64,000 nucleotides of DNA from the NCBI RefSeq assembly GCF_035593345.1, contig NZ_CP141606.1, positions 3,100,001 through 3,164,000 on the forward strand, given 5' to 3'. Each line of letters begins with the position of its first letter. Position 1 is the first letter of the stretch. Below the pieces are notes generated by a model that ran no database searches, was not told the origin of the DNA, and was given only the letters and a program-made list of their open reading frames with translations. Of the stretch, positions 1 to 10,915 are shown in pieces. This stretch comes from Lelliottia sp. JS-SCA-14 (lineage in GTDB: Bacteria; Pseudomonadota; Gammaproteobacteria; Enterobacterales; Enterobacteriaceae). Position numbers and translations under genes: made by a program.

Positions 1-289
1 CGGCGCTGAAGATCAGGCTCAAGGTCCAGTTTTGCAGGAGGAGCATCAGCTCGGTGGTCATTTTGACGCCGCGGTATGATCGGTAAAAATCCGTCATCCC
101 GCCGATCATCTGAAAGACCACCAGCGCCAGCAGCGCCATCAACAGGTGCATGTATAAAAACGACAGGTTGCTTAGCTGACACACGACCCACAGCCCACCG
201 AACATGATGGTGATGTCAGAAAAACGCTGCACCATAGAGATTAACGATGCATTCGTTTTGGCTCGCTCGCGCTTTTTTAGATTTGTCAT
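1..289 (-). CDS. wcaJ: WcaJ, undecaprenyl-phosphate glucose phosphotransferase (5' part only)
   Basis: Only the first 96 codons lie in the window; the gene continues past base 1. The translation begins MTNLKKRERAKTNASLIS and has hydrophobic stretches after about residue 27, as in E. coli WcaJ, which I recognise by sequence. The family (polyisoprenyl-phosphate hexose-1-phosphate transferases) is an inner-membrane enzyme that loads glucose-1-phosphate onto undecaprenyl phosphate to start the colanic acid repeat unit. The catalytic C-terminal domain is outside the window, so intactness cannot be judged. It follows manB in the order expected for the colanic acid operon, separated from it by a 94-bp dispersed repeat. 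Confidence 0.93.
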   Translation of the reverse strand, partial: MTNLKKRERAKTNASLISMVQRFSDITIMFGGLWVVCQLSNLSFLYMHLLMALLALVVFQMIGGMTDFYRSYRGVKMTTELMLLLQNWTLSLIFSA

Positions 290-309
290 CGTTGTTCCTG
301 TTTGAGTTT

Positions 310-403
310 CCCCTCGTCCCGGCCCTCTCCCCATAGGGCGAGGGTGAAAAGACCGCTCCGAGCGATCCCCTCTCCCCTATGGGGAGAGGGTTAGGGTGAG
401 GGG
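310..403. repeat. Dispersed 95-bp palindromic repeat, copy A
   Basis: A GC-rich imperfect palindrome beginning CCCCTCGTCCCGGCC and ending TTAGGGTGAGGGG lies between wcaJ and manB. It folds into a long hairpin through complementary arms rich in CCCTCTCCCC and GGGGAGAGGG. Two better conserved copies occur at 12275-12369 and 53933-54027. It behaves as a REP/BIME-type intergenic element. This copy is the most diverged of the three. Confidence 0.85.
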
Positions 404-416
404 CGACGAAATATCA

Positions 417-1787
417 TTACGCCTTCAACAGCGCCAGAATGTCCTGCGTTCGTGCCTCCATCAGCGGGACGTCGGCACGCGACTCCACGTTCAGGCGCAC
501 CACCGGCTCCGTGTTCGACGAGCGCAGGTTGAAGCGCCACTGCGGGAACGACATGCTGATCCCATCCGTGCGGTCGATCTCCAGCGCGTGCAGGGCAAAG
601 TGTTGCTCCACGCGGGCGATGGACTCGGCCGGCAGTTCCAGCTTGCTGTTGATCTCACCGCTCGCTGGGAACGCCGCCATGCGATCGCGGACCAGTTCGC
701 CCAGGGTTTGCCCTTTCAGGCACAGCAGTTCCGTCACCAGCAGCCACGGGATCATCCCGCTGTCGCAGTAGGCAAAATCGCGGAAGTAGTGGTGGGCGCT
801 CATTTCTCCGCCGTAGATGGCGTCTTCTTCGCGCATGCGCTCTTTGATGAACGCGTGACCGGTTTTCGACATCACCGGCGTGCCGCCCGCGGCGCTGACC
901 ACATCGACGGTGTTCCAGGAAAGGCGCGGGTCGTGGATGATCTTCGCCCCCGGATTTTTCTCGAGGAAGGCTTCCGCCAGCAGGCCGACGATGTAATACC
1001 CCTCGATAAACTGGCCGTTCTCATCGAACAGGAAGCAGCGGTCAAAGTCGCCGTCGAAGGCGATGCCCATATCCGCGCCGTGCTCAATCACCGCGTTGCG
1101 GGTATCGTCCCGGCACTCGGGCAGCAGCGGGTTAGGAATGCCGTTCGGGAAGTTGCCGTCCGGGGTGTTGTGAACTTTGATGAAGGTGACCGGGACATTC
1201 AGGGCTTTGAAGCGCGCTTCGAGGGCATCCACCACCGGGCCTGCCGCGCCGTTCCCGGAGTTGATCACCAGTTTGAGTGGGGTGATGTTCTTAACGTTGA
1301 TGTAGCCGAGGAGATGGTCGATGTACGCTTTGCGCAGGTCGATCTGCTGGTAGCTGCCGCGCGCGGATTCGTTCACCGGCGAGAAATCGTTGGCTTCCGC
1401 CAGGCGCTGCACGTCGCGCAGGCCGGTGTCACCGCTGATCGGACGCGCCCCTTCGCGCACCAGCTTCATGCCGTTGTAATCCATCGGGTTATGGCTGGCA
1501 GTCACTTCGATGCCGCCGTCCACGCCCAGGTGGAAGGTGGCGAAGTAAATCTCTTCAGTACCGGACAGGCCGATATCCAGCACGTCCACGCCCGCGTCCT
1601 GCAGCCCTTTCGCCAGCGCCAGTTTTAGCGCTTCACTGGTCAGGCGCACATCGCCGCCCAGCACAATGGTTTTCGGTTTCAGGTATTCGCCGTACGCGCG
1701 GCCAATGCGCCACGCAATATCTTCGTTGAGCTCTTCGCCTAATTTGCCGCGAATATCGTAGGCTTTGAAACAGGTTAATTTATTCAT
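417..1787 (-). CDS. manB: Phosphomannomutase
   Basis: The 456-residue enzyme (also called cpsG) converts mannose-6-phosphate to mannose-1-phosphate in the cytoplasm, supplying GDP-mannose and then GDP-fucose for colanic acid. The alpha-D-phosphohexomutase signatures are all present. These are the phosphoserine loop TASHNP with Ser98, the metal loop DGDFDRCF near residue 240, and the C-terminal phosphate-binding segment [11 protein letters not shown] near residue 430. Length equals that of the E. coli protein. It lies downstream of manC, which makes the next intermediate, with a 125-bp gap containing a REP unit. Confidence 0.97.
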   Translation of the reverse strand: MNKLTCFKAYDIRGKLGEELNEDIAWRIGRAYGEYLKPKTIVLGGDVRLTSEALKLALAKGLQDAGVDVLDIGLSGTEEIYFATFHLGVDGGIEVTASHNPMDYNGMKLVREGARPISGDTGLRDVQRLAEANDFSPVNESARGSYQQIDLRKAYIDHLLGYINVKNITPLKLVINSGNGAAGPVVDALEARFKALNVPVTFIKVHNTPDGNFPNGIPNPLLPECRDDTRNAVIEHGADMGIAFDGDFDRCFLFDENGQFIEGYYIVGLLAEAFLEKNPGAKIIHDPRLSWNTVDVVSAAGGTPVMSKTGHAFIKERMREEDAIYGGEMSAHHYFRDFAYCDSGMIPWLLVTELLCLKGQTLGELVRDRMAAFPASGEINSKLELPAESIARVEQHFALHALEIDRTDGISMSFPQWRFNLRSSNTEPVVRLNVESRADVPLMEARTQDILALLKA

Positions 1788-1865
1788 GGTCTTACCCTTT
1801 TTCAGGCAACAGTCGGCCCTGACCCAAAATGGTCAAAATTGTCTTTGTCGTTGGTCTGTGGTCTT

Positions 1866-1900
1866 TTGTAGGCCGGATAAGCAACGCGCATCCGGCGAAC
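1866..1900. repeat. REP unit between manB and manC
   Basis: The sequence TGTAGGCCGGATAAGC followed by GCGCATCCGGCG is a typical enterobacterial REP palindrome. It sits in the short gap between manC and manB, both transcribed leftwards, so it would lie within the polycistronic mRNA. Confidence 0.75.
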
Positions 1901-1912
1901 AACGCGCTCGGG

Positions 1913-3349
1913 CTAAACCCGCCCGTACCGGTCCTGGAAGCGGACGATGTCATCCTCTTCCAGGTAGGAGCCGGAGCGCACTTCGATCAGATCGAGAGGA
2001 ATTTTCCCCGGATTCTCCAGGCAATGGGTCGCGCCCAGCGGGATGTAGATAGATTCGTTTTCACCGAGCAGTTTGACCTCGTCATCAATGGTGACTTTCG
2101 CCGTGCCCGCGACCACCACCCAGTGTTCGGCGCGGTGATGGTGCATCTGCACCGACAGCCCCTCGCCCGGTTTCACGGTGATGCGCTTCACCTGATAGCG
2201 TTCACCCGCGTCGATGGAGTCATATTTTCCCCACGGACGGTAGACTTCGCGGTGAATGTGATGCTCATGACGGCCATCGGCTTTGATCTGCTCGACGACT
2301 TTTTTGACGTCCTGCACGGAATTGCGATCGGCAATCAGCACCGCGTCTTTGGTCTGCACCACCACCAGGTCTTTCACCCCGACGGTAGTCACGAGGCCGG
2401 ATTCCGCATAGACATAGCTGTTTTCGGTTTTGTGGCTGATGACGTCCCCATGGTGGACGTTGCCTTCCGCCGTATGGGCGCTGATTTCCCACAGAGAAGA
2501 CCAGGAGCCGACGTCGCTCCAGCCCGCATCCATCGGCACCACTACCGCATCCGCCGTGCGCTCCATCACCGCATAGTCCACGGACTCTTCCGGGCAGGCG
2601 AGGAACGCCGCTTCATCCACGCGGATAAAGTCGAGATCCGGGTCAACCACCGCCATCGCTTTTTCGCAGGCGCGGAGAATATCCGGGCGATATTTTTCCA
2701 GCTCTTCCAGATAACGCCCGGCGCGGAACAGGAACATGCCGCTGTTCCAGTAATACTCACCGCTGGCGACATAGGCCTGCGCGGTTTCCAGATTCGGTTT
2801 CTCGACAAACTGCGCCACGTTAAAGGCCACGCTGTCGCCCTCGCCGGTGGTCACGTCGCCGCGACGAATATAGCCGTAGCCGGTTTCCGGGAGATCCGGC
2901 ACGATGCCGAAGGTCACCAGTTTGCCGCTTTCAGCGTAAGGAATGGCGGCGCGCACCGCGTCACGGAAGGCATCTTCCTGCTGAATGACGTGATCCGCCG
3001 CCAGCACCAGCATCAGCGGATCGCAATCCGGGCTGCTGCGCTGAGCGGCCAGTGCCGCCAGGGCGATCGCCGGCGCGGTATTCCGCCCCGCCGGTTCCAG
3101 AATGATGTTCTCGGTCAGCTTGTTGAGCTGACGCAGCTGTTCGGCAACGATAAAACGGTGCTGCTCATTGCAAATCACTACCGGGCTTTCGCACTCCACG
3201 CCGTTGAGGCGGGAAACCGTGGTTTGCAGCATGGTGAGCTCCCCTTTCAGGCAGAGGAACTGCTTGGGATAGAGCACGCGGGACAGCGGCCACAACCGAC
3301 TACCAGAGCCACCCGCCATCACCACCGGGTACAATTTATTCTGACTCAT
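1913..3349 (-). CDS. manC: Mannose-1-phosphate guanylyltransferase
   Basis: This 478-residue protein (cpsB) makes GDP-mannose from GTP and mannose-1-phosphate. The N-terminal nucleotidyltransferase motif [14 protein letters not shown] is at residues 11-24 and is followed by PKQFL. The C-terminal third is a cupin domain (YRPWGKYD through [10 protein letters not shown]) of the type II phosphomannose-isomerase family. In many bifunctional relatives that cupin isomerises fructose-6-phosphate. The short distance to wcaI upstream (3 bp) and manB downstream fits one operon dedicated to nucleotide sugars for colanic acid. Confidence 0.97.
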   Translation of the reverse strand: MSQNKLYPVVMAGGSGSRLWPLSRVLYPKQFLCLKGELTMLQTTVSRLNGVECESPVVICNEQHRFIVAEQLRQLNKLTENIILEPAGRNTAPAIALAALAAQRSSPDCDPLMLVLAADHVIQQEDAFRDAVRAAIPYAESGKLVTFGIVPDLPETGYGYIRRGDVTTGEGDSVAFNVAQFVEKPNLETAQAYVASGEYYWNSGMFLFRAGRYLEELEKYRPDILRACEKAMAVVDPDLDFIRVDEAAFLACPEESVDYAVMERTADAVVVPMDAGWSDVGSWSSLWEISAHTAEGNVHHGDVISHKTENSYVYAESGLVTTVGVKDLVVVQTKDAVLIADRNSVQDVKKVVEQIKADGRHEHHIHREVYRPWGKYDSIDAGERYQVKRITVKPGEGLSVQMHHHRAEHWVVVAGTAKVTIDDEVKLLGENESIYIPLGATHCLENPGKIPLDLIEVRSGSYLEEDDIVRFQDRYGRV

Positions 3350-3352
3350 GAT

Positions 3353-4576
3353 TCATCCCCGTATATCTGCAATAAATTGGCTAAGCACGTTCTCTTTTTC
3401 GAGCGTGCGTTCGGCATATTCACGTGCCACCGTGTTCTCTTTCGGCATGGCGAGCGCCTGTTCGATCCCGGCCACCAGCGCAGTCACCGACTCCGGCTCC
3501 ACGCAAACGGCGATCCCCGGGAAGCTGTCGCACAGCTGGCCTAATTCAGTTTCCGGCTCGGCGGTGATCACCGCGTTACCGCCGACGGCCAAAATGTTGG
3601 TCAGTTTGGACGGCAGAACCGCATCCGCCGCACCGCGCTTTTGCACGACCAGGTGGCAGTCGCCCATCTTCAGCAGGGCTGGCAGCGCCTCGTAAGACTG
3701 AAGCGGGAAAAATTTAACGTTGTTCAGGCTGCGTTCGCTGACCATTTTCTCCAGCCGGGCTTTACCGCCGCCCTGCCCGACAATCACAAACATCCACGGA
3801 TGTTTATCCAGCTGCTGCGCGGCGTCGATAACGCTTTCCAGCCCCTGTTTTTCCCCGATGTTGCCTGAGTAAAGAATGATTTTTTGGCTCTCAGGCAGAC
3901 CGAGCTGCGCACGTAACGCCAGCGCATCGCTGTCCGCGACGTCGCGAAAACGCGCCACTTCGGACCAGTTCGGGAAGAAGATCACTTTCTGCGCCGGAAC
4001 GCCCTTCTCCTGCGCTTTGTTCATCATCGAGCGCGAAATCGTCGAGACGTAATCGACGTTGTGCAGGCCGCTGCGCTCAAAGGCGCTCGCCAGTTTCGCG
4101 ACTTTTCCGCCCTTGCCTTTCCCGGCCATCCCGAGGCCGAGCATGGCGTCGACTTCGTAATCCTGAATGTGCAGCAAGGTGCGTGCGCCGGAGAGTTTGC
4201 CCAGCAGGCGCATGCCTGGCGTGCAAAATAGCGTTGGCACCACGCCGATAATGCGATCCGGCTTCCAGCGACGCTGCGCCATCAGCGGGAAGAAACTGCT
4301 CAGAGCAAAGCTTCCCAAATGCAGCAGGCGTTTCAGCGTCGAAGGTTGTTTTGGCACATACAGCGGGCAGCGCCAGACGGTTGCGTCTCCCTGCTCGCGG
4401 CGATAGCGCCAGCTGGAATAACGTTCGCCGACCTTCCATTCCGGGTAGTAAGGCGGGGCCGTAATGACCCGCACCTCATGGCCCTGACGGGTCATCCACT
4501 CCACCATCTCACCGGTGTACTTGCCGATACCGGTCAGCTCTGGCGAGTAGTTAATGCCGTAAACGAGGATTTTCAT
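3353..4576 (-). CDS. wcaI: Colanic acid glycosyltransferase WcaI
   Basis: A 407-residue cytoplasmic GT-B type glycosyltransferase, starting [20 protein letters not shown], that matches E. coli WcaI along its length. The N-terminal glycine-rich acceptor-domain motif and the C-terminal donor-domain region ([18 protein letters not shown], then [17 protein letters not shown]) are both present. In E. coli it has been reported as a fucosyltransferase acting early in repeat-unit assembly; that specificity is taken from the family, not seen here. Its ATG overlaps the gmm stop codon by 4 nt (ATGA), indicating translational coupling. Confidence 0.95.
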   Translation of the reverse strand: MKILVYGINYSPELTGIGKYTGEMVEWMTRQGHEVRVITAPPYYPEWKVGERYSSWRYRREQGDATVWRCPLYVPKQPSTLKRLLHLGSFALSSFFPLMAQRRWKPDRIIGVVPTLFCTPGMRLLGKLSGARTLLHIQDYEVDAMLGLGMAGKGKGGKVAKLASAFERSGLHNVDYVSTISRSMMNKAQEKGVPAQKVIFFPNWSEVARFRDVADSDALALRAQLGLPESQKIILYSGNIGEKQGLESVIDAAQQLDKHPWMFVIVGQGGGKARLEKMVSERSLNNVKFFPLQSYEALPALLKMGDCHLVVQKRGAADAVLPSKLTNILAVGGNAVITAEPETELGQLCDSFPGIAVCVEPESVTALVAGIEQALAMPKENTVAREYAERTLEKENVLSQFIADIRG

Positions 4577-5052
4577 AGGCCTGGCACCTCAGCCTGACGT
4601 TCCGCCAGGAAATAGGCGCGGCTGTTGTCGTGAACCTTGTCACTCGCCAGCAGCGCGGCCTTCTCCAGCCAGCGGTAATCATCGTGCTGAGAATCAGGCA
4701 GACGCAGGTCTGCCTCACTCACTTTCAGGCGAAAACCCAGCACCACGTAGTGGGTGCTGAAACCGGTGCCGGAAAAGTTATCGTCATAGAAGTGCTGCCA
4801 TACTCCGTAAAACTGGCCTGCCGCCATCGGCAGACGCAGCCCCAGCTCCGCGAGAGTGAGACGCTCGAAAGCATTTTCTAAGGTCTCATCTTTCTGCACG
4901 CGTCCTCCCGGCACGAACCAAAACCCTTGCGCCGGGCGATTGGTGCGTTTGCCGAGCAGGAACTCGCCGCGCTCGTTTTCCACGATGAAATCAATGGAAA
5001 TCAGCGGAGTGGAACGTACTACCGTGGCAAAATCTTCCTGACTTAAAAACAT
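4573..5052 (-). CDS. gmm: GDP-mannose mannosyl hydrolase
   Basis: A 159-residue Nudix-family protein (wcaH) that hydrolyses GDP-mannose to GDP and mannose. The start at 5052 gives [14 protein letters not shown], matching E. coli, and is preceded by a GGGGG ribosome-binding site. An upstream in-frame start at 5091 would run into fcl and is rejected. The modified Nudix box [17 protein letters not shown] is present, with the changes typical of GDP-mannose hydrolases. It starts 2 bp after the fcl stop codon and overlaps wcaI by 4 nt. Confidence 0.95.
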   Translation of the reverse strand: MFLSQEDFATVVRSTPLISIDFIVENERGEFLLGKRTNRPAQGFWFVPGGRVQKDETLENAFERLTLAELGLRLPMAAGQFYGVWQHFYDDNFSGTGFSTHYVVLGFRLKVSEADLRLPDSQHDDYRWLEKAALLASDKVHDNSRAYFLAERQAEVPGL

Positions 5053-5054
5053 GA

Positions 5055-6020
5055 TTACCCCCGGAAGCGGTGCTGGTTTTCCAGGAACCACTGGTACGTA
5101 CTTGCCAGTCCCTGTTCGAGCGACACTTCGTGATACCAGCCGAGCTGGTGCAGACGCGTCACGTCCAGCAATTTACGCGGTGTGCCGTCGGGCTTCGTGG
5201 CGTCGAACACCACGCGGCCTTTGTAGCCGACCACCTGAGCGATGGTCTGCGCCAGTTCGCGAATGGTGCAGTCCACGCCGGTGCCGACGTTGATATGCGA
5301 CAGCATCGGCTCGGTGTTCTCGGCCCAGACCTCGCGGTCCAGCTCCATGACGTGAATGCTGGCGGCAGCCATATCATCCACGTGCAGGAATTCGCGCATC
5401 GGCGTCCCGCTGCCCCACACCACCACATCCGGGGTGTTGGCGGCGGTCGCTTCGTGGAAGCGGCGCAGCAGCGCCGGGATCACGTGCGAATTGCTCGGGT
5501 GGAAGTTATCGTGCGGACCGTACAAATTGGTCGGCATCACCGAGCGATAATCCCGGCCATACTGGCGGTTATAGGACTCGCACAGTTTGATCCCGGCAAT
5601 CTTGGCGATGGCGTAGGGTTCGTTGGTCGCTTCCAGCGTCCCCTGCAGCAGTTCGCTCTCGGCGATCGGTTGCTTAGCCATCTTCGGGTAAATGCAGGAT
5701 GAGCCGAGGAACAGCAGCTTATTCACGTTGTGCAGATGCGCGGCGTGAATGATGTTGCTCTCGATCATCATGTTCTCGTAGATGAAATCCGCCGGGTAGC
5801 TGTTGTTGGCGACAATGCCGCCCACTTTCGCCGCCGCCAGATACACCTGGTCGATGCGTTCGTTGGCAAAGAACTGCTGAACCGCCTGGCCATCGAGCAG
5901 GTTCAGCTCGTCGCGGGTGCGGACAATCAGCTCCGCGTCGCCGCGCTGTTCCAGCTGACGGACGATGGCGGAACCCACCATCCCCCGATGACCGGCGACA
6001 AAAATACGTTGTTTGGTCAT
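5055..6020 (-). CDS. fcl: GDP-L-fucose synthase
   Basis: A 321-residue short-chain dehydrogenase/reductase (wcaG), the bifunctional epimerase-reductase that turns GDP-4-keto-6-deoxymannose into GDP-L-fucose with NADPH. The Rossmann nucleotide motif [11 protein letters not shown] is at residues 11-21. The catalytic YxxxK is in [12 protein letters not shown], with a preceding SSCIYP serine motif. It uses the product of gmd, encoded 3 bp upstream in the same direction. Confidence 0.97.
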   Translation of the reverse strand: MTKQRIFVAGHRGMVGSAIVRQLEQRGDAELIVRTRDELNLLDGQAVQQFFANERIDQVYLAAAKVGGIVANNSYPADFIYENMMIESNIIHAAHLHNVNKLLFLGSSCIYPKMAKQPIAESELLQGTLEATNEPYAIAKIAGIKLCESYNRQYGRDYRSVMPTNLYGPHDNFHPSNSHVIPALLRRFHEATAANTPDVVVWGSGTPMREFLHVDDMAAASIHVMELDREVWAENTEPMLSHINVGTGVDCTIRELAQTIAQVVGYKGRVVFDATKPDGTPRKLLDVTRLHQLGWYHEVSLEQGLASTYQWFLENQHRFRG

Positions 6021-6023
6021 GAC

Positions 6024-7145
6024 TCAGGACTCCAGCGCGATGGCAACCTCGTAGCCATGGGACTTCAGCAGGGAGTGTTTTTTCGCTGCTTCGAGATCGT
6101 GGGCAACCATTTCAGAGACCATCTCCTGGAGAGTGATTTCCGGTTTCCAGCCCAGTTTTTCGTGCGCTTTGGTTGGGTCGCCGAGCAGGGTTTCCACTTC
6201 CGCAGGACGGAAGTAACGCGGGTCAACCTGAACGATCACATCGCCTGGCTTCACGCCCGGCGCATCATGACCGGTGACAGACACCACCACGCCGCGCTCT
6301 TCAACGCCGGTGCCTTCAAAGCGCAGTTTGATACCCAGCTGTGCCGCCGCCATTTCGACGAACTGACGCACGGAGTACTGCACGCCGGTGGCGATCACGA
6401 AGTCTTCCGGATTGTCCTGCTGCAGCATCATCCACTGCATTTTCACGTAGTCTTTCGCATGGCCCCAGTCACGCAGGGAGTCCATGTTGCCGAGGTGCAG
6501 GCAGGATTCCAGGCCCTGAGCGATGTTGGCGATCGCGCGGGTGATTTTGCGGGTCACGAAGGTTTCGCCACGACGTGGGGACTCGTGGTTGAAAAGAATG
6601 CCGTTACAGGCGTACATGCCGTAGGATTCGCGGTAGTTAACGGTGATCCAGTAGGCGTACAGTTTGGCGACTGCATACGGAGAGCGCGGGTAGAACGGCG
6701 TGGTCTCTTTCTGTGGGATTTCCTGCACCAGGCCGTACAGCTCAGAGGTGGATGCCTGGTAGAAGCGGGTTTTCTTTTCCAGACCGAGGAAGCGAATGGC
6801 TTCCAGCAGGCGCAGCGTGCCCATGCCATCGACGTCTGCGGTGTATTCCGGGGATTCGAAGGAGACTGCCACGTGGCTCATGGCGCCCAGGTTGTACACT
6901 TCATCCGGCTGCACTTCCTGCAGGATACGGGTCAGGTTGGAACTGTCGGTCAGGTCGCCGTAGTGCAGATGGAATTTCGGGTTTGCAGCATGCGGATCCT
7001 GATAGATATGGTCCACACGCTCGGTGTTGAACGAAGAGGCACGACGTTTGATGCCGTGAACTTCGTAACCTTTTTCCAGCAGAAACTCCGCCAGATAAGA
7101 ACCATCCTGCCCGGTAACGCCGGTGATGAGAGCGACTTTTGACAT
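6024..7145 (-). CDS. gmd: GDP-mannose 4,6-dehydratase
   Basis: A 373-residue SDR enzyme catalysing the first step from GDP-mannose toward GDP-L-fucose. The cofactor motif [15 protein letters not shown] occurs at residues 8-22. The catalytic triad residues are seen in STSELYG and in YAVAK within [12 protein letters not shown]. Length matches E. coli Gmd. It lies between wcaF (30 bp upstream) and fcl (3 bp downstream). Confidence 0.97.
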   Translation of the reverse strand: MSKVALITGVTGQDGSYLAEFLLEKGYEVHGIKRRASSFNTERVDHIYQDPHAANPKFHLHYGDLTDSSNLTRILQEVQPDEVYNLGAMSHVAVSFESPEYTADVDGMGTLRLLEAIRFLGLEKKTRFYQASTSELYGLVQEIPQKETTPFYPRSPYAVAKLYAYWITVNYRESYGMYACNGILFNHESPRRGETFVTRKITRAIANIAQGLESCLHLGNMDSLRDWGHAKDYVKMQWMMLQQDNPEDFVIATGVQYSVRQFVEMAAAQLGIKLRFEGTGVEERGVVVSVTGHDAPGVKPGDVIVQVDPRYFRPAEVETLLGDPTKAHEKLGWKPEITLQEMVSEMVAHDLEAAKKHSLLKSHGYEVAIALES

Positions 7146-7175
7146 GTTTATTTTCCTCTGTACTTATCTCAGAAA

Positions 7176-7724
7176 TTATTCAGTTTCAACGCGTTCGCGT
7201 ATCACCACTGCGGGGTTGCCACGGCAAATCTTATTTGCCGGTAGCGATTTAAATACGCTGCTGCGGGCACCAATAACCGTGCCATCACCAACAGAAACGC
7301 CAGGCGCAACAAAAACATCTGTTGCCAGCCAGCATTTTTCACCAATCACAATTGGCGTGGCGTTAATATCAAAATGCTGACTCATAAAATCGTGACTGCC
7401 GGTACACAAATAACACTTCTGCGACACCACAGAATGTGCACCGATGGTAATCTCGCCCAGGGTATATAACACCGCGTCATCGCCCACCCAGGCATAATCC
7501 CCGAGGGTTAATTTCCAGGGATAGGTAATTTTGACTGACGGGCGAATCACCACATTTTTGCCAATTTTTGCGCCAAATAAACGCAGTAAAAAGGCGCGCC
7601 AGCGATACAGCACCTGCGGAGACCAGGCGAATAATGTTGCCTGCACGGCCCACCACAGCTGCACCTTAATTCCATTTCCACCGCGAAAACCTTTCGGGAC
7701 GGTAAAACCACTGAGATCCTGCAT
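7176..7724 (-). CDS. wcaF: Colanic acid acetyltransferase WcaF
   Basis: A 182-residue left-handed beta-helix (hexapeptide repeat) acyltransferase. Repeats such as IGKNVVIRPSVKI, LGDYAWVGDDAVL and IGAHSVVSQKCYL are visible, ending in the NodL/LacA-like tail GNPAVVIRERVETE. The family uses acetyl-CoA to O-acetylate sugar residues, here presumably in the colanic acid repeat. The ATG at 7724 (MQDLSGF) matches E. coli; an ATG one codon earlier at 7727 is equally possible. The gap to wcaE upstream is 15 bp. Confidence 0.94.
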   Translation of the reverse strand: MQDLSGFTVPKGFRGGNGIKVQLWWAVQATLFAWSPQVLYRWRAFLLRLFGAKIGKNVVIRPSVKITYPWKLTLGDYAWVGDDAVLYTLGEITIGAHSVVSQKCYLCTGSHDFMSQHFDINATPIVIGEKCWLATDVFVAPGVSVGDGTVIGARSSVFKSLPANKICRGNPAVVIRERVETE

Positions 7725-7739
7725 CACATGTCCTTATAT

Positions 7740-8486
7740 TCAGGCTTTGTTATATAAGGCTTTCGTTTTGCCCGTCGTTCTCAGGCGTAATAAATAGGAC
7801 AATTCCGCCCAAAAGCCCGGCACGCGTAATATATTGCGCTGCACTTTTTTGGCATCCTGGCATAATTCCAGATTATTCGAGGTTGACACGCCGCCCATCG
7901 AGAATTCCGACACCAGCCCTTTAATCCGGCGGAACGGATAGCCTGATTTATACAGACTGGCGGCCAGGGCATAATCGGATGACACTTTATATTGCAAATC
8001 GTAGGGGTGTTTTTTCAGCCCTGCCGTCGGGAAGAAAATCGCCTGATGGCTGGCCGGTAAACTGTGGTAGATATACCAGCCGCTTTTCGCGCTTCGACGA
8101 ATTTTATTGCCATCACCGAAATCCAGCAGCGCATCGCCGATAAACATCGCGTCGTCTTTCTGACGAGACAGTTGACGGGCAAACAGCGCCACATCCTCAT
8201 GAAACACATCGCCGGAATTCAGGAAGATTGCATAGCGCCCTTGCGCCATCTCGATGCCTTTATTCATCGCATCGTAAATGCCTTTATCTTTCTCGCTGAT
8301 GTAACGTAAGTTGAACTCACCGTTGAGTTTTTCCAGAAACTCCGCCGTGCCGTCGTTGGAGCCGCCGTCCACCACAATCCATTCAAAAGTGAGGCTCGGA
8401 TCGCGTGCCAGATTGCGCAGCGAGCGCCAGGTTTTTACCACCCCGTCGTGATTGCGAAAGGCGACAGTAATAACGCTAAGAAACAT
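7740..8486 (-). CDS. wcaE: Colanic acid glycosyltransferase WcaE (GT2 family)
   Basis: A 248-residue GT-A fold glycosyltransferase. The family 2 hallmarks are present: the N-terminal [13 protein letters not shown], then [13 protein letters not shown], and [13 protein letters not shown], which provides the conserved acidic residues that bind nucleotide sugar and metal. It is a cytoplasmic enzyme expected to add one sugar of the colanic acid repeat; a fucosyltransferase role has been proposed in E. coli. It is 16 bp downstream of wcaD. Confidence 0.95.
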   Translation of the reverse strand: MFLSVITVAFRNHDGVVKTWRSLRNLARDPSLTFEWIVVDGGSNDGTAEFLEKLNGEFNLRYISEKDKGIYDAMNKGIEMAQGRYAIFLNSGDVFHEDVALFARQLSRQKDDAMFIGDALLDFGDGNKIRRSAKSGWYIYHSLPASHQAIFFPTAGLKKHPYDLQYKVSSDYALAASLYKSGYPFRRIKGLVSEFSMGGVSTSNNLELCQDAKKVQRNILRVPGFWAELSYLLRLRTTGKTKALYNKA

Positions 8487-8502
8487 AAATCACCTCATTT
8501 CG

Positions 8503-9723
8503 TCATACGCGCGTAATATTCAGCGCCTTGCGCAAAATAAACGGACAGACAATTAAGAATGCATATTCCGGGCTAAATATTGACCCGGTAAAAAACAGCG
8601 ACACCGGCGTAAAAAGATAAAGCTGAACACGATAATTCTGATTATCACCAAATGCGTTAATCATCATTTTGAACACTTTAAACAGGTACCAGGCTGTTAA
8701 CAGCACCGCGAACCAGGAAAAGTAAATAATTAACAGATACAGACCATTGTCTATGGTTTTACCGACATCCGCACCGTTAAAGATTCCGAATGATGCAACA
8801 TATTCGTAAAGTGAGCCAAATCTGACGACGCCATCAATATGGGTTAAAGAATACCCAACCATCACCAGCGGACCAATAATGCGATAATAAGATGACGACC
8901 CTTCCGTTCCTAAATCACCGAGACGGGTGGCGATGTAGGGGAAGGCAAAAACAATACCCACTAAAAATACGGTTAGCGAAATAATAGCTAAGGGTAGTTT
9001 TTTCTTAATCGCATCTTTATTCAGGTACTGAAAGGCCCATTCCAGCAGGTAAAACAAGATAAATGTCATTACCCCAGAGAAAGAACCTGACAGCACAATC
9101 CCTGCAAGAATCATAGCATCGGTCTTAGGCGTTTTGATACCAAACTGTTTGATGCTGAGCCAAATTGAGATTAGTGCCAGAGCAAAAAACGCCGGTTCAA
9201 AATAGAGCGCCGTGGTTCGTTTGCCGCCGAACTTAATGAAGTTCAGAACATAGCTATTACTGTAAATCAGATATTTCGAAATCATCTCCATCAGACTACT
9301 GCCGCCGGTCAAAATAATTTGCGCCATTTCCATCGCAGCCAGCATGACAATGAACGCAACGGCAATATAAAAGAACCTAAGGATTTTCCGATAATTGTGC
9401 GGAGAAATTGTTTTGAAGCGAATACTCCAGACCATGCCAATAATAATCACGATATAGACAAATAACATGGTGGAGGTGACGTACTTGCTGGCATCCAGCG
9501 ACTGACCAAAAATGTAGTTAAATGCCGTTAAGCCAAATCCCAGCCCTAAGGCAATCATCAGCTTCTTAACGCTAATCTTCTCGACATACAACAGCAGCAA
9601 CAGCGGCAAGAAGGTGACGATGGTAATCGGGAAGCTTTCGCCCAGTTGGGCAATTTTGACGTTAACCAGCAGATAGATCAGCGGCAGCAGCAGGTAACTA
9701 CAGATTCTGATAGAACGAGACAT
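8503..9723 (-). CDS. wcaD: Putative colanic acid polymerase WcaD
   Basis: A 406-residue polytopic inner-membrane protein, about a dozen hydrophobic segments, believed to be the Wzy-type polymerase for the repeat unit. The start at 9723 gives MSRSIRICSYLLLPLIYLL, equivalent to the E. coli N-terminus. The reading frame stays open upstream to 9915, but that stretch is the wcaC coding region read out of frame and is rejected. The true start overlaps the 3' end of wcaC by 26 nt. The region is more AT-rich than its neighbours, as is usual for polymerase and flippase genes. Confidence 0.94.
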   Translation of the reverse strand: MSRSIRICSYLLLPLIYLLVNVKIAQLGESFPITIVTFLPLLLLLYVEKISVKKLMIALGLGFGLTAFNYIFGQSLDASKYVTSTMLFVYIVIIIGMVWSIRFKTISPHNYRKILRFFYIAVAFIVMLAAMEMAQIILTGGSSLMEMISKYLIYSNSYVLNFIKFGGKRTTALYFEPAFFALALISIWLSIKQFGIKTPKTDAMILAGIVLSGSFSGVMTFILFYLLEWAFQYLNKDAIKKKLPLAIISLTVFLVGIVFAFPYIATRLGDLGTEGSSSYYRIIGPLVMVGYSLTHIDGVVRFGSLYEYVASFGIFNGADVGKTIDNGLYLLIIYFSWFAVLLTAWYLFKVFKMMINAFGDNQNYRVQLYLFTPVSLFFTGSIFSPEYAFLIVCPFILRKALNITRV

Positions 9724-10915
9724 ACTCCTCCAGCATCTGTTCACCGCTGTAAGCCTTGCGGCTGCGGTTGCGGAACGATTCCAGGCTGGTGTTAAAAACA
9801 GCCTGCGCGATCTCGGCTTTTGGCCGTTGCACCAGCGGCAGCACCTCGTGCTCGCTGAAGGTTTTCCCGCCGGATTTTTCCAGCACTTCGCGTGCGGCGT
9901 CGCTGTGGGTGGCAATCACCGGCACGCCGATGGAGAGCGCCTCGCACAAAATCAGCGGATAGTTATCCACCCGCGAGCTGAACACCAGCCCGTCCATGCC
10001 GTTTAGAGCGCTCATCAGCTTGCGTTTGTCGGTTTCGAAACCGTGGTTAATCACGTTCGGCCCTTCAAACGGCGAGAACTTGCCGAAGGTGTGCAGCTCG
10101 ATTTTGTCGCCCAGCGCCATCATGTCGCGCACCAGCTGCTGATTGGTTTTACCGTCGTAGCGCAGGTCGTGGGCGACCACCGCGATTTTCGGTTTGCCCG
10201 GCGTGACGGCGACCGGCGTCAGTTCCGCCAGGATCTCTTCCGTCGCCACATCGATACCGTTATTGATGATTTTGCAGCGGCCCGCCCCGTACAGACTGTT
10301 AAACGCGTCCGCCACGTGCTGGCTCGGGGAGATAAAGTGGCAGCCCAGCGCCAGCATGTCGCGGAACAGCTGACGTTTCCCCGCCACCAGCTGATGCGCG
10401 CGATCCACTTTCACCGGTGGATAGTTGGCCAGCGTCGGGCATTTCTGGCAGTTCGTTTTCCAGCCTTCACAGCCGTCGGTGAAGGCGCAGCGCCCGGTGA
10501 CGCTCCAGTGATCGTGCAGGGTCCAGACAAACGTAGTGTCCGGCTTATGCGCCAGCACGTTTTCACAGAAGGCGACCACCTCTTCCAGTTTCAGCCAGTA
10601 GCTGTGCAGGACGTGGAAATGGAGCACCACCGGCCCTTCGCTCCGCGTCACGGTGCGGTACAGGTTATTGAGATTGCCAAACAGATCGCGGTTGAACAGA
10701 CGGAACAGCGCGATGTTGGCAATCGAGGTCAGACGCGGTGTCTGCTTGAGAACGTGCGGGTAGTTATCGTGGCTGACACTTTTTTTGCCGCCTTTGCCGT
10801 AGCCATACACAAAGCGGGACTGTAGCCCTTTTTGCAGCGCGCGCTGATGCAGATCCAGCGCCACACCGGCCGCCCCGCCCTCTGCGAGACGAACGTTAAA
10901 TTGCAGAATATTCAT
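9698..10915 (-). CDS. wcaC: Colanic acid glycosyltransferase WcaC
   Basis: A 405-residue GT-B (family 4) glycosyltransferase beginning MNILQFNVRLAEGGAAGVAL. The C-terminal donor-binding region SSRVDNYPLILCEALSIGVPV carries the ExxxxxxxE-type motif of the family. In E. coli it has been assigned a galactosyltransferase role; only the fold class can be read from the sequence. Its start overlaps the wcaB stop codon by 4 nt and its end overlaps wcaD by 26 nt, so the three genes are translated as one unit. Confidence 0.95.
   Translation of the reverse strand: MNILQFNVRLAEGGAAGVALDLHQRALQKGLQSRFVYGYGKGGKKSVSHDNYPHVLKQTPRLTSIANIALFRLFNRDLFGNLNNLYRTVTRSEGPVVLHFHVLHSYWLKLEEVVAFCENVLAHKPDTTFVWTLHDHWSVTGRCAFTDGCEGWKTNCQKCPTLANYPPVKVDRAHQLVAGKRQLFRDMLALGCHFISPSQHVADAFNSLYGAGRCKIINNGIDVATEEILAELTPVAVTPGKPKIAVVAHDLRYDGKTNQQLVRDMMALGDKIELHTFGKFSPFEGPNVINHGFETDKRKLMSALNGMDGLVFSSRVDNYPLILCEALSIGVPVIATHSDAAREVLEKSGGKTFSEHEVLPLVQRPKAEIAQAVFNTSLESFRNRSRKAYSGEQMLEEYVSFYQNL

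Noticed and set aside
396..1628. A 410-codon open frame on the plus strand opposite manB
   Set aside because: It is the antisense shadow of a well-recognised gene in GC-rich DNA and has no protein-like composition of its own.
1829..3544. A 571-codon plus-strand frame opposite manC
   Set aside because: Histidine- and arginine-rich shadow composition, fully covered by manC and the wcaI 3' end.
9724..9915. Upstream extension of wcaD by 64 codons
   Set aside because: The extension is wcaC coding sequence in another frame; the shorter start matches the family N-terminus.
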